A DNA stretch of 64,000 nucleotides, taken from assembly GCA_012656075.1 (NCBI GenBank), contig JAAKBF010000007.1, forward strand, positions 1,116,001 through 1,180,000, in the 5' to 3' direction. The position numbers and the translations under genes were made by a program. This DNA comes from Phytophthora hibernalis (Eukaryota; Oomycota; Peronosporomycetes; Peronosporales; Peronosporaceae). The number at the start of each line of letters is the position of its first letter. The first letter of the stretch is position 1. Below the pieces are notes generated by a model. The model saw only the letters and a program-made list of their open reading frames with translations. It was not told where the DNA came from and did not search any database. Positions 46,620-58,081 of this stretch are shown piece by piece.

Positions 46620-47417
46620 ATGTCGGACGACGGGCTCAACTTGGTGTCGGTGTCCACCCCGGGCGGGTCCAAGCAGATGACGCTCGCTCCTTTCGACGCC
46701 GCAGCCAAACCCAAGAAGAAGAAGGCGCGTCACACCAAGGACGAGCCCAGTTGCTCCAGTTGGAGCAAGAATCTCGAGCGCCGCGGGGGCTTCTGGGGAG
46801 ACGCCCATTGGTACGATCTCCATCTGGAGACGCGTCTCCCGCTGGCCAAGGAGATGATGCAGCAACTGGTGCTGGCGCTGCCTCCGTGCGCCAATCAGCA
46901 GGTGCTCGACCTCTGTGCAGGAAGTGGACGCCTCTCCGCCGCTGTGTTGGCGGCCTACCCGACGTCAAAACTGATACTCGTGGACTCGTCCATGGAGAGA
47001 CTCAAGTTGGCAGGTCAGAGACTGGACGCTGTTTGTGCTGGAGCCTCAAAGACGACGACGTTCATTGCCAAAGTCGTGACTCCCGGGAAGACGACGCAGT
47101 TGGTGGACGAGTCGGTGGACCTGGTGGTGGCGTGCTTGGCGTTCCACGTGCTCACGGAGCGACCGCCGCACTACGCTCCAGATGGAGATGAGATCCAGAT
47201 GGATACGTCGGTGGAGACCAAGTACGAGCAACTCTTCCGCGCGACGTGGCGCTCATTGCGGCCTGGAGGACACGTCGTGTTTGGCGATCATGTGGGCCAA
47301 TTGGGACTCTTCAAGCAGCTGAAGGCTCTCTCGAGAGCTGGCTTTGAAGACGTGGACTGCGCGTGGCGACAGGGTGATTCCTTTGTGGCTGGAGGCCGCA
47401 AACCTTTTGAGAGGTGA
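46620..47417 (+). CDS. Class I SAM-dependent methyltransferase, substrate unknown
   Basis: Intact 265-residue single exon. After a Lys-rich leader (KPKKKKARH, possibly nuclear-localising) comes a Rossmann methyltransferase fold: motif I VLDLCAGSGRLSAAVL, acidic residue in LILVDSSMERLKLAG, motif IV-like VDLVVACLAFHVLTE, then LRPGGHVVFGDHVG. The SWSKNLERRGGFWGDAHWYD segment before the fold may help define the subfamily, but I do not know its substrate. The gene lies 216 bp downstream of GPI on the same strand. Confidence 0.85.
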   Translation: MSDDGLNLVSVSTPGGSKQMTLAPFDAAAKPKKKKARHTKDEPSCSSWSKNLERRGGFWGDAHWYDLHLETRLPLAKEMMQQLVLALPPCANQQVLDLCAGSGRLSAAVLAAYPTSKLILVDSSMERLKLAGQRLDAVCAGASKTTTFIAKVVTPGKTTQLVDESVDLVVACLAFHVLTERPPHYAPDGDEIQMDTSVETKYEQLFRATWRSLRPGGHVVFGDHVGQLGLFKQLKALSRAGFEDVDCAWRQGDSFVAGGRKPFER

Positions 47418-47551
47418 TTGTTGAAGTCTCAACTTGGTGAAGGTTTCGAGGACGTTATAATTGGAATTGGACTACGGTCAAGGCTCCAGTGTTATGACCT
47501 TGTTTTGCTTAACCTGACTGCTTGTTTGCTGTTGTTCAGCTTGTCAAGACC

Positions 47552-50204
47552 ATGCCAAACTCTGCAAACCGGGGAGGTGCTTCCGCTGCGTTGCCACCGT
47601 CGTCTAAGCCAAATTACACTCTCTTGATGCGGCGAGCCGGCTTTACTCCTGGTGTGGCGAGTGTTGTACTCCTGCCAGCGTCTGTGACGGTGACGGTGGG
47701 CGGGGTGGGCGCGTTTTACTCGGTTGTGCTGGGCTGCTCGATCGCCCCCGAGCAAGCTGTGACGGTGTCACCTGTCAATCTTCCGACCGGGCTACGCGTA
47801 CTACCGGCATTGCACGTTTTCACGCCGGAGAACTGGAGAGATCCGCAATACTTCCGTGTTGCAGCTGTGAATGGCGGCGTCTTCGAGGAGTTGCGAGGTG
47901 CTGCTGCAGTGATCGAGCATACAGCCAGCAGTCTGGACCCGCGCTTCCACGGTCGCCGGGTACTTCACCTACCGGGTGCGGTGCAAGCTCACGTGAGCCC
48001 TCGCGATGGCTATTGTCTCTTTGCCACCGGAAAAACTGCGGCGACTTCTTCACCACAGCGACAGCAGCTTTCACACCAGCCAAAATCCAAACAACCAGCG
48101 ACTTTGCACGAATTTACAGAGGTCGAGCTACGCCGCAGCGTATTGGGAGACCGACCGCTAATAGCCAGATGCTCCATTCTCGTTCCGATGGCACCAGGAG
48201 CGGTGGCAGCAGTAGCAGCCGTGGAAGCTGCTAACCAGGCAGCTCAGCATCAATCGCGCCGGAGGCTGTCAGCTGCTTCTGCTGTTGTGAAGGCTATGGC
48301 CGCTAATTCAAATCTGGGCACAGTTGAGGAACCAGCTACAACCACAAGGGCATCCCTGGATCATAGCAATGCGCTTGTGAAGCTGACAGGTTACGGTGAT
48401 AAAACGCTAGCGCTGTACCATGACGGCGAGATGCTTGCATTAGGTGCCAGTGAAGCTACCTCTATTGGTACTAGCCCTCGAAACTCGCGCCGAGATAGTG
48501 GAACTGATGTAGCTCTAGGCCGCATGCTTCTTGATGTAGCTTGCGGGGACGGACACGTGGTGGGTGCAAGTGAGCAGGGCTACCTGCTGACTTGGGGGAT
48601 CTCTGCGAGACCCGACAAAGAAGCAAAGCACCAAGTAACGACACTGAAACCATGACAAGCCCTCCTCGAGTAATCAATTCGCTACTGCACAAGCGTATTG
48701 TGCAGGTTGCTTGTGGTGCAAGCCATAGCTTTGCGCTGGCTGAAAACGGAGACGTTTTTTCGTGGGGTATCGGCCGTAGTGGCGCTCTGGGCCACGGACT
48801 AAATGTCCACGAGGAAACATTTGACACACTTACTTCCCGATGGAAGTGCTGGCATTGAAAGGCCGTCGTGTAGTGCAGGTTGCTTGTGGGTGTTTGCACA
48901 GCGCGGTTTTGCTTTTAAATGGCGAACTTCTTACATGTGGGCAGCGTGAGCACGGTCGTCTCGGTCGACCAGCTGTGCGTGTCAACCCCAAGGACAAAGG
49001 AAGGTCGGAGTCTATGCACGAAGAAGAATGTACTTCTTGGTTCGCACTAGTGATTTTTCCAGTTGAGGGTATGAAATGCACCTACGTAGCTTGTGGTGCG
49101 GCACATACACTTGCTGTTGGCGGACCTCATGAACTCTACGCATTTGGCTGGAATTCAAGTGGCCAACTTGGTGTTGGAGACTGTCGTGATCGCTTCGTAC
49201 CCACGCGCGTAGGGTACTTTGATGCAGTGCCCCAGCCTAACGGTGCTACGCTGCCTCCGTTATATATCGCGTCAGTGGCAGCGGGTAAGCTCCACTCTCT
49301 TGTGTCGTCCCCTGATGGCAGACTGTTCGCTTGGGGCAATGATGAAATGGGTCAGTGCGGTTTGAGCTCGTGTCCTCAAATCTACACGTTGCCACATCTC
49401 GTGACTTCCCTTGTGGGTCTACGAGTCACGCAACTAGCAGCGGGCGAGGGTCACTCAGCAGTGCTAACGAGCTATGCGCAACGACATCTTGAAACATTGG
49501 AGCGTGCTCAGCCAGCACAGTACGCGCAGCTTGTGGAACACTACGAAAATGCCGTCAAAGATGATGCAGATCGACGAACTCAGGTGCTCGAGCATGCTCG
49601 ACGTCAACAATTGGAACGAGCTGCTGCCGCAAGGCGACGCAAACCACCAGTTGACCCAGCTACTGAGGCGCTGACTAAAATTCTGATGCTCCAGTCGCTG
49701 GTTGATCAAGATGTGGCCCTCGAGGCAAAGCATACAAAGGCACGCAGACCGCAAACAGCGAGGGTTTCCTCCTCTCGCTACAATAGCGGGAAAGACAGAG
49801 CTGACGGCGAAGGCGGACATGAAACATCTCGCACCGACGAGCCAACGCTTCATCATATCCGATGCTCAAGCACGTCCATGATGCGTCAAATTCGACTTGC
49901 CGTGCTGCAAGCACCACTTGCTACCTCGCCGGCGACTAAGAAACTTGTTTCGCCAAAGCCGGCACCGAAGCCGACTGCACCACCACGCCAACGCAGACCG
50001 TCAAGTGCCGCTGGTTCAAGTCAAAAGCGACGGGTTAAGCCTGCGAATGAAGGGAAACAACAATTGACGGTAGCTATTCTCAACCAGAGTGCACAACAAA
50101 CTACTTCAGCGGGGATGTCAACATTTCCAGTTTCTCGACCACGCTCGGCGCCATGCAGATCAGTGAAAACGGCACATGGACCGACAACTTCAAGTGAACT
50201 TTGA
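47552..50204 (+). CDS. RCC1-repeat protein with N-terminal beta-sandwich
   Basis: About 880 residues. An N-terminal domain (47640-47960) has VVLLPASVTVTVGG, LPALHVFTPENWRDPQYFRV and IEHTASSLDPRFHG. This is the FTxxNWxxPQ pattern of Calx-beta-adjacent beta-sandwich repeats. RCC1 repeats follow (about 48370-49460): VVGASEQGYLLTWG, QVACGASHSFALAENGDVFS, VQVACGCLHSAVLLLNGELL, YVACGAAHTLAVGG and LHSLVSSPDGRLFAWGNDE. The C-terminal third is a coiled coil and then a basic, Ser/Pro-rich tail. Frame slips at about 48598 (G run) and 48838 (C run) are homopolymer-type. The number of visible RCC1 blades (five or six) is close to a propeller. GEF activity cannot be inferred. Confidence 0.8.
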
Positions 50205-50300
50205 TGAGTCATGGTTAGTCATCGCTTTTCAGCACGTTTAAGCACTTCGCTATTATTACCGTGCTGCAACCTCTCAAGGTAACCTCAGCTCGTCTCGATC

Positions 50301-53300
50301 ATGACGCTGCTGGACGAGTATCGACGCTCGATTCAAAAGCGGGGATCTTCTCGCTCTAACCAGGAGCAGACGCGACGGTCGCGTCAACTCACGCCGTAAG
50401 TTTGTCAAGTGTGTTTCTGGTGCTGCAAGTGAGTGTTGGCTAACGGTTTTGGCATCAAAACAGTCTAACGGGAGGTGAGAGCGGTCGGCGTACGCCGGAG
50501 ACTCCTGATGAGAAGCTGTCAGGGATCAACCAGAAGAATGCCCAACTTGCTGCACGACGACGTACTTCCGGTATCAGGAAGCCGAAACCGACCAGCAACG
50601 TCAAGCTTCAGGAGCTGCCGAAAGCTCGATTGTTAGTATCTCGTAGCGGGCCAGAAACAATTGGAGATGCTACCTCATCCGAGAAGATATCTTCAAACCA
50701 GGAATACCCCGCCCCAGGTCGCTCCCTGTCTTCGCACGAAGCTCGGCGACAGTCTGAAAAGCCTGTAGCGCTGGAGCAGCTAACGCAGATATTTTCTCCC
50801 AGTATCCCGGAGCAAGTCAAAACCAATGAGTTAGGATCTACGTTGACGGATGTTCCGCTACAGCTACTGCAAGGTGCCCGTGTTGATTTGCGTCGCTGGA
50901 GTGTGATTGTGACAGATCGTACGCTACGTCGAATTGCAGCACACAATCATCGTCTAACTACTTCGAGCCGCCAGGCACAAAAGATTAAAGGTCTACTTCA
51001 GCGCCGAAGCAGCTTTCTTCTTGAACAAGAAGAGGTTGGGAAGATTTCTTCTTCGTATACGGATGCCCGAAATCAGGCGACCGAAGCGCTGCTGCTGACT
51101 GGGGCCGAATCTATCACGGATTCTGGACTGGCGGCGATTGCACTGGCCGTGCCAAACTTGAAAGAGTTGGCGCTAGCTGGAGCTTTGCGGATCACGGATG
51201 CGGCACTGCGTGTTTTGGGCGAGTATTGTTCGCATCTTGAGCGCTTGGATGTTTCGGGCCTTTCAGGGGTGCGTGGTGCTGGTCTAGCGGCCATTGTTGA
51301 TCAATGCGGCGCCTCGCTTATGCACTTGGGTCTTGCAGATTGCCCACAACTTGGAGATTGGGTACTTCGCCGATGTCTGTACGCCACCCGAGGCTCACGC
51401 ATCTAAACGTTTCACGTTGTCCGCAGGTGAATGACGCATTGCTCGAAACACTAGCAGCGCAATGCCCACTTCTGCGTAAATTGGAACTTAGCGGGTGTGT
51501 ACGGATTTCGGACCGGGGCGTTGTGCGAATAGCGCAGCACAGTCCATACCTCGAGTATGTGGCTCTTGACCGACCTATTGGTGTTCGAGGTGGAGAACAA
51601 CTCACCGATTCATCGTGCTCTGCACTGGGCGAATACTGTCAAAATTTACATGTTCTGTCGCTGGCAGGCAGTACTACTCTTACAGATGCCGGAGTGCAGT
51701 GGATGGTGTCCAAGTGTACGCATCTTGTGCGGCTGGATCTCACTGGAGCAATTGGACTGACGGATGCAACTTGTGCAGCTCTGGGAGCAGGGTGTTCCAA
51801 GCTGCGCGCTCTTCGGATTAATGGTGTGAAAGGCATTTCTGATGTGGGTTTGCGGCTTCTCGCTGCAGGCTGCCCAAAGCTCGAGCTACTGCATGCAGCA
51901 AATTTATACCTCGTATCGGATGGAAGCAACCGTGATTTCGGACTTGAAGGTCTCCGCGCCATTGCCAGTCGATGCCCAATGCTTCAAGATCTCAATCTAA
52001 GCGGTTGCTTTCAACTCCAAGAGCGCGCACTTGTAGCTGTTGGAGCGAGCTGTCCAGCCTTACGTCGACTAAGTCTGCAGGCCTGTCCTGACATCACACT
52101 TGCGGCTGTCACCGCCGTGCTAAAGGGCTGTCAGCAATTAACAAGACTCGACCTTACCGGAGTGCGCCGATGCGATGATCGCATGCTGCGTGCCATCGCC
52201 AAGTACGGCACTGCCCTTGCCCAACTTATTGTCACAGGATGCGACCGTGTCGGAGATGCTGGTCTTCGTTACCTTGCGGGTGCACGGGTAGACCAGCTCG
52301 AGCTACTAGACTTCACTGGATGCCGTCTCATTTCGGACGCTGGAATCAGCGTGCTTTGCGATGCTTTTCAGAGACCAAAGCTGGCTCACCTGGTGCTGGC
52401 AGAATGCCCACTCATTACACAAGACCCCATTGCTCGACTTGCATTTGCTTGTCCACAACTCCTCACACTTAGTGTCCATGGATGTCGTGTGTCGGCTCGA
52501 GTACTTCAAAGTCTCAGTCCATCGTGGCCTTTTGGCGAGCTGCATTTACCTCCTGCCGGCACTCCTGCTAGAAGTAACACCCAAATGGGTATATTCCCTG
52601 CGCCACGAGCTAAAGATCGGCGCTATGTCGCGGAGTTTTGCAGGTCATGGGCTGCAGCAGCATGCATTCAGGTGCGTACCCTGCCTAGGTATATTTTTTC
52701 CCTTTCACTTGGCCACTAATTTCTCGCTATGCTAGAATCTCTATCGAGCTCGAGTAGCTCGACGGCACGCTCTCGCACGGCGAGAAGTGGCATTACAGCA
52801 TGCAGTTGCTCGCAGGCTTCAAAGCATTTGGCGTGGACGACAAGCTAGGCGAGAAGCACTGATTCTGAAGATGAAGTTCTCTCACCTGGAGCATTGTGCG
52901 ATGCTAATTCAGCGACGGTATCGTGCTACTCGACAAGCCCGGCGAATGCAAAACGACATGCACGACATTTACGAGAAGCAGCTTTTGCAGGCGGCGGTGA
53001 TTGTACAACGTCGATTTCGAGGAATGTGGGCAGGACGCGAAGCTCGTCGACTGGTTGCGAAACGAAGGCGCGAGTTCGCTCGCGAGACGCAAGCCGCTAT
53101 CAAGGTGCAACGTCGTTTCCGAAGACGAGCTTATCGCAATAAGTTGCGATTGATGCAAGCACAGAAGGTCAAACGTTCGCGGCGAGAGCGTCGTGGTGCT
53201 ATAGAAATTCAGCGCCGCTATCGTGGTCATCTGGCTCGGCAACTGGCGTGGGATCTCCAGAAGCGACAACGACTTCTCTTGGAACTTCAGGAGCGCTGTG

Positions 53301-54671
53301 CGCTCCGAGTACAAGCGCAGTTTCGGCGTGTCCATGCCTTGCGTGAAGTTGCAAGTCGGCTTAACGATATCCTCGAGCGTGAGTTGGCTGCCACGAAGCT
53401 TCAGACGATATTTCGAGCTCGACGTGGACGTGAGGCTGCTGCGTTGTTAGGGTTGGCAAAGCTGCGTCGTGGGCAGGATCTAGCTGCACGCCGCCTTCAG
53501 CGGCATTGGCGAGCCAGACACGATCGCCTTGCTTTGGCGATTGTGGCCGAGGCGCGACGAATTCGTAACCAGCAACGATCCGATGCAGCCGTCGTTCTGC
53601 AGTGTGCTGTAAAACGGTTCATGCTGCGCTGCCGAGCACGCAATATGGTTCGTGAATTGATGGATGTGCAGCAGCGTGATGAAGAAATGAAGCGATGGGC
53701 ATCAACACTGGTCCAGTCGTATTGGCGACGGCGTCAAGCATACCACCGCGTTCGAGTAGAACGCAAATTCCAACGCACTCGCTGGAAAAAATTGTTGACA
53801 ATCACAATCAGCATGGTGGAGGCTTTGGGGCCCCTTTCTACTACAACCAAGTCAACGGTGAGATTCGCTGGCGCTTACCACGCGACCTACTTTCGCTTAG
53901 TGTTCGCCCGACGTGCTCTCAATGCGGTAAGCCTGTTGTTTGCTCTTTCTTAGCATCTCAACATCTTAACTAACCTGTTGGCTTCTTCGCAGACACCCCG
54001 GAAAATGCCAGCTTCGAGTGTGCGACGTGCTCCGAGTTCTTCTGCAATCACGTACGTTGTTCCTGTGCTGCTTCAGAGCTGGCCACGTGTTCATTGCGAG
54101 CTAACTGTATTGGCAACTCTACATACTTCGTGAATAGTGCGATGCCGTTGTTCATGGTGGTGGCAGAAGGCGGTTGCACCACAAGCGTAAGCTGTTTGAT
54201 TTCTACGGACGTCGTCGTGAATATGGAGATGGCGAGTTCCCATCTATTTGGCCCTCGGAAATTCTGCAAGATGCTGCGAGGGGCTATGATTTCGAGAAAT
54301 TAGTTCCACGCGACAACTACCAGAATATGCTTTGGGAGATTTCACAGTTCGTGCCGGTGTCGACAGGCAATTGGGATGAAGAGCTGGCCGCTGCTGCCAC
54401 TGCTGAGGCTTCCTCATCTGCTGCGGTTGCTTTGGCATTCACTTCCATGATGAGCGAAGGCGCCAGCGGCAAAACAAACAACAATACAGTCACCTCAACT
54501 GCGATTGATGATGATGGCCTCGGTAAGCCCATGCATCACCTGTACCGCGAAAAGGACTTCGACGAGAACGGCACAAGTCTGTGGGAAAGCTTTTACGATT
54601 ACTCTCAAGGAGAGCATCGGTATTACCACCGCGTCACTAAGCGTGTTGTCAACCAATTACCAAATCAATAG
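50301..54671 (+). CDS. LRR (AMN1/SKP2-type) protein with IQ array, WW-like and B-box-like ends
   Basis: Large scaffold of about 1,350 residues. Exon 1 is 50301-50395; introns are 50396-50463, 52672-52735, 53937-53992 and 54052-54138. A Ser/Arg leader precedes about 15 cysteine-containing leucine-rich repeats (51090-52500; for example LRKLELSGCVRISDRGV and LVRLDLTGAIGLTDATC). Next come about 11 IQ motifs (52660-53750; for example AMLIQRRYRATRQARR and AAIKVQRRFRRRAYR), expected to bind calmodulin-like proteins. A WW-like segment FYYNQVNGEIRWRLPRD follows, then a B-box-like Cys/His cluster (CSQCG, ECATCSEFFCNHCDAVVH), and a second WW-like segment near the stop. Frame slips at about 51395 and 53790 are homopolymer-type. 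Function is unknown. Confidence 0.82.
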
Positions 54672-55492
54672 GAAATTGATTCGCAATTTGATTTGATTGA
54701 TTCGCAGTTCGGGGGTGTTTCTGCAGCAAATCCATACAACAGAGAAAAATCATTTCACTGCTACTTGCACAAGTCTTGCAATGCGTTTGGTTAACACTTG
54801 CTTCCGACATGCTCAAGCCATTGGCGAGCACCTCAAAAGCCAACGTGATATTGAGCCATAGTAGGTTTCGTCTACTAGCATCGAGGACAATTTATATGCC
54901 AATCCCACGTCGGCAACGAACGCACCTGGACGGCACTTGCACAAATAGCAGAACGAAGCACTACACGTAGAACCCGTCGAAGTTCTCTCTGCTCGCAAGC
55001 CTTGTCGCTCGCACCACGATCAAGTTGCTTCAAATGTGGGATCACAAGCCATGGTCGTCCACAACTGCGACCGAGAAAAGTCGCGTGCGTCCTCTGAGTT
55101 TGAACATGCCGACACAGCCTGTTTGCTGTTCGTTGCTCTAGCAGTAAAATTCTACATGAGCACGGTAGCGAATCAGTAACGACACAAACACAGATTAGGT
55201 ACGACTCCCATGAAGAGGAAGCTTTCGCGCACACAACATTGAAGGCCAAGTTCATTGGATTCGATCTACACATCGCGACAGCACGTTTCGGTTAGCTGAG
55301 GCTTTGCGGGCAGCGCCCGAGGGCGTTAACCGTACAAACCTTCCTGCGTGCTGATAGCAGCGCAGTCGCCAGTCCGCCGCAACCACTCGTAGCTCAACTC
55401 CGCGTGTTCTTAGCGCACGCAAAGAAAAAATAGGCAAAAGCAATAGATCTTGGGTACTACCAGATTCCTTGTGTCCTTCGTCTCCAAAGCGC
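54672..55492. other. Convergent spacer between the LRR gene and U2AF65
   Basis: No firm gene. Several short frames exist. One plus-strand frame holds CFKCGITSHG near 55025, which starts like a CCHC zinc knuckle but lacks the last Cys, so I do not call it. The region probably contains the 3' flanks of both neighbours and perhaps an old element. Confidence 0.4.
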
Positions 55493-57945
55493 TTAGAAAA
55501 GCTCGTGCTTCTCGAACTTGTCCAGCGGGAAGTAGGTCACTTTAACGATGTTTCCCAAACTTGCGTCCGTTCAAGGCCTGTTTGGGGGTACGGTAAAACT
55601 TATGAGAACAGGACCCTTCCAGTAAATCAATGCATTAAAATGCATACCTTCAAGGCAGAAACAGCATCCTCTTCCTTTCCGAAACGCACGTAGATGCATC
55701 CCAGACCAGGGACCTCTTCACCATCCTACACATTCAGAGAGAAAGCACACCAACGACACGTGAGTATACCCACTACACACCAATAAGACATGGCTTAACA
55801 AACCTTAGGGCGCGGGATTTCCATGCCGGTTACTTCTCCGAAGCGTTTGCATTCTTCCTCTACATCTTCAGCAAGATCAGCATATTCTTCGTCATCTCTT
55901 AGCTCATCCACAGAAATCATATTTGCCTACAAAACAAACGAGCATGGTGCATGTGATTAGCTTCAAGCCGCGAGTAAAATGATATCATAGCGTAACATAC
56001 CATTTTCAGGACGGGACCCGGCTGGCCCTCGGGGTTAGGAACTGCAGCTGGAAGAGCTCCAACGGCTGCCACTCCACGGAGAGGCTGACGTTGGACCGAC
56101 AACAGAATTCCACCAATACTTAGTCCGTTCAAACCTTCCACAGCCTGCGCCGCAACACCATCATCCTTGTACTCGAACAAAGCACTTCCCATGGACGCCC
56201 CAGTAGCAGTGTCCTTGACGAGCGTAAAGCTCTTGAGCGCTCCAAATGGCTCCACCAGCTCCTTCACTTGATCCTCCTCCAGCACAACTGGAATGTTTGA
56301 CATGATGAGACGGTGTGGCGACGAAGCAGCATCTGCAAGGGTGCTAGCCACCACAGGCTGGGCCCCGAAGTCACAGCCAAGCTAGACATTTCTGCAAGAG
56401 AAGCCGAGGCATCCAAAGAAATGCTCGCGTCGGCAGACTGGGCGAACCATGCCGGGTTTGGTGTACAGCCCAAGTTCGCTAGCGCGGTCTGTGCACGTGC
56501 TGAAATCTGGGGCATCGGCTGGGGTGGGCCCATGAAACTACGCGGGCGGCCAAACTTGAGCGGTTGGCCCAGAAGCGAGTTGGTTTAGCAGCAGTGCCAA
56601 GTTGCACTCCTCGACACTGCGCATTTCGCAAAACGCAAAGTGGCCGTCCGTAGAAGTCCACGTGTTCACAATCGGGTTGCCAGGCTGGGTCGTGAGCCCC
56701 ACCTGCTGAATGATCGTGCTCAAGAACTCCTGGAGCTGGGGGCCAGTCACATTCGGCGGCAAGTTGCCCACGTACAGCTCGCGCGCAGGCTTCTGAGCCA
56801 CCGCTGCGGCCATCGTCACGTTCGAAGCTTGCATCTTGGCAATGATATCCTGCAGGCTCATTGTCGGATACTGGGCCATCAGCTGCGTAATAGTCGGGTT
56901 CACTCCAGCACCTGCAGCAGGAGGGGCAGCTCCAGCTACAGGTACAGCAGTAGTAGTAGCAGGAGCCACGTCGACAGCAGCCGGAGGGTGTTGGTGTGGC
57001 TCTGGTGAGCTGTTCGCCTCGCGACGTGTCCGATCACGGGAGCTGGAGCGTTCGCGGCGGCGGCGACGCGAATAGCTTGGACTGCGGCTGTATCCACGTC
57101 TACTGCGACGATCCCGATCACGACCTCGTGGGCGTCGGTCTCTTGGCGGGGACCGCGAGCGGGAGCGAGAGCCGCCACGTCGACTGCGACGACTGCGCGA
57201 CGGAGAGCGCGAGTACGACGAGTTACGTCGATGGCGACGACGTCGAGAAGAGCGTGAGGGCGAGCGCGGCGAGCCTGAACGGGACCGCCGACTGCTCTTC
57301 CTGGGCTTAAGCCTGTCGTCCTTCTCCTCCTTTTGTTCTCCTCTTCTTCTTTCTCCGTCTCCGTCTCATCTTCGTCCACCTCCTTCTTCTCTTCGTTGCT
57401 CTTCAGCGTCTTCCGCTTGGCTGCAGACACCGAACGCGACCGAGACGACGCGCGTCGCGACCTCTTGGCGTCCCGACTGCGCGACGCAGAGCGCGACGAC
57501 CGACGCTTCCTCGAGGACGACGCGTGACGACGTCGACGTCGACCTGGAGACCGCGAACGCGCCCGGGAACGCGAGCGAGAGGGCGAACGGGACCGCGACG
57601 GCGAGCGGCGTCTGCTACCCGACGACTTCCTGCGCGAACTACGGTGCTCCCGGTCGCGCCGCCTTGGGGAGCGCGAGTGACGCGAGCTGCGCGACGTGCG
57701 CGCGCTTCGGTGGTCGTCTGCGGCGCGTGGGGAGCTCTTTTCCGGCCTTTCTTGCGTCTTTCCCGGTCTTGCAGGGCCTCTGCGGCCGGAGTGCTGGGGC
57801 CGTCTGCGCGGCGTTTCTTCCATCCAGACTCGCGTAGCTTGTTACGGATGGCTTCTTCGTCGTCCTCGCCGCGCACGGGACTCGGAGACGCCCTGGGCCG
57901 CCCGTGACGGCGACTCGACTCGGGCTCTTCCTCGCGACGACCCAT
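55493..57945 (-). CDS. U2AF2: U2AF large subunit (U2AF65) splicing factor
   Basis: Binds the polypyrimidine tract and recruits U2 snRNP. Exons on the minus strand: 57945-56001, 55926-55804, 55725-55648 and 55577-55493. A short acidic start (MGRREEEPESS) precedes a long Arg/Ser domain (57800-57020). RRM1 has ELYVGNLPPNVTGPQLQEFL and HFAFCEMRSVEEC. RRM2 has LIMSNIPVVLEEDQVKELVE and SALFEYKDDGVAAQAVEGLN. The C-terminal UHM has EECKRFGEVTGMEIPRP and GLGCIYVRFGKEEDAVSALK, ending near FEKHELF. The RS domain is unusually long for this family. Frame slips in the RS region, near 56585, at about 56355 and at the last exon are homopolymer-like. Divergent from IFT56. Confidence 0.9.
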
Positions 57946-58081
57946 ACCGATCGCTGGATTTTGCTTTGAAGGGTGGTTTCAAATACTTAATGTGCGGTAC
58001 GTAAGATAGTGTTATCTACACCATGTATCTGAACATGGCTACATCGATCTTGAAGCGACGCAAAAGAGACCAGTGGAGACC
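57946..58081. promoter_or_regulatory. Shared promoter of U2AF65 (-) and IFT56 (+)
   Basis: 136 bp separate the divergent start codons, so both promoters must lie here or in the leaders. I see no clear initiator element. Confidence 0.5.

Noticed and set aside
55020..55090. Gag-type CCHC zinc knuckle (CFKCGITSHG)
   Set aside because: The final Cys is replaced by Leu, the frame is short, and no other retroelement domain is nearby.
58023..58081. Upstream ATG for IFT56
   Set aside because: It reads through the intron in another frame. The family leader begins at 58082, and the intron at 58121-58186 then gives a sensible join.
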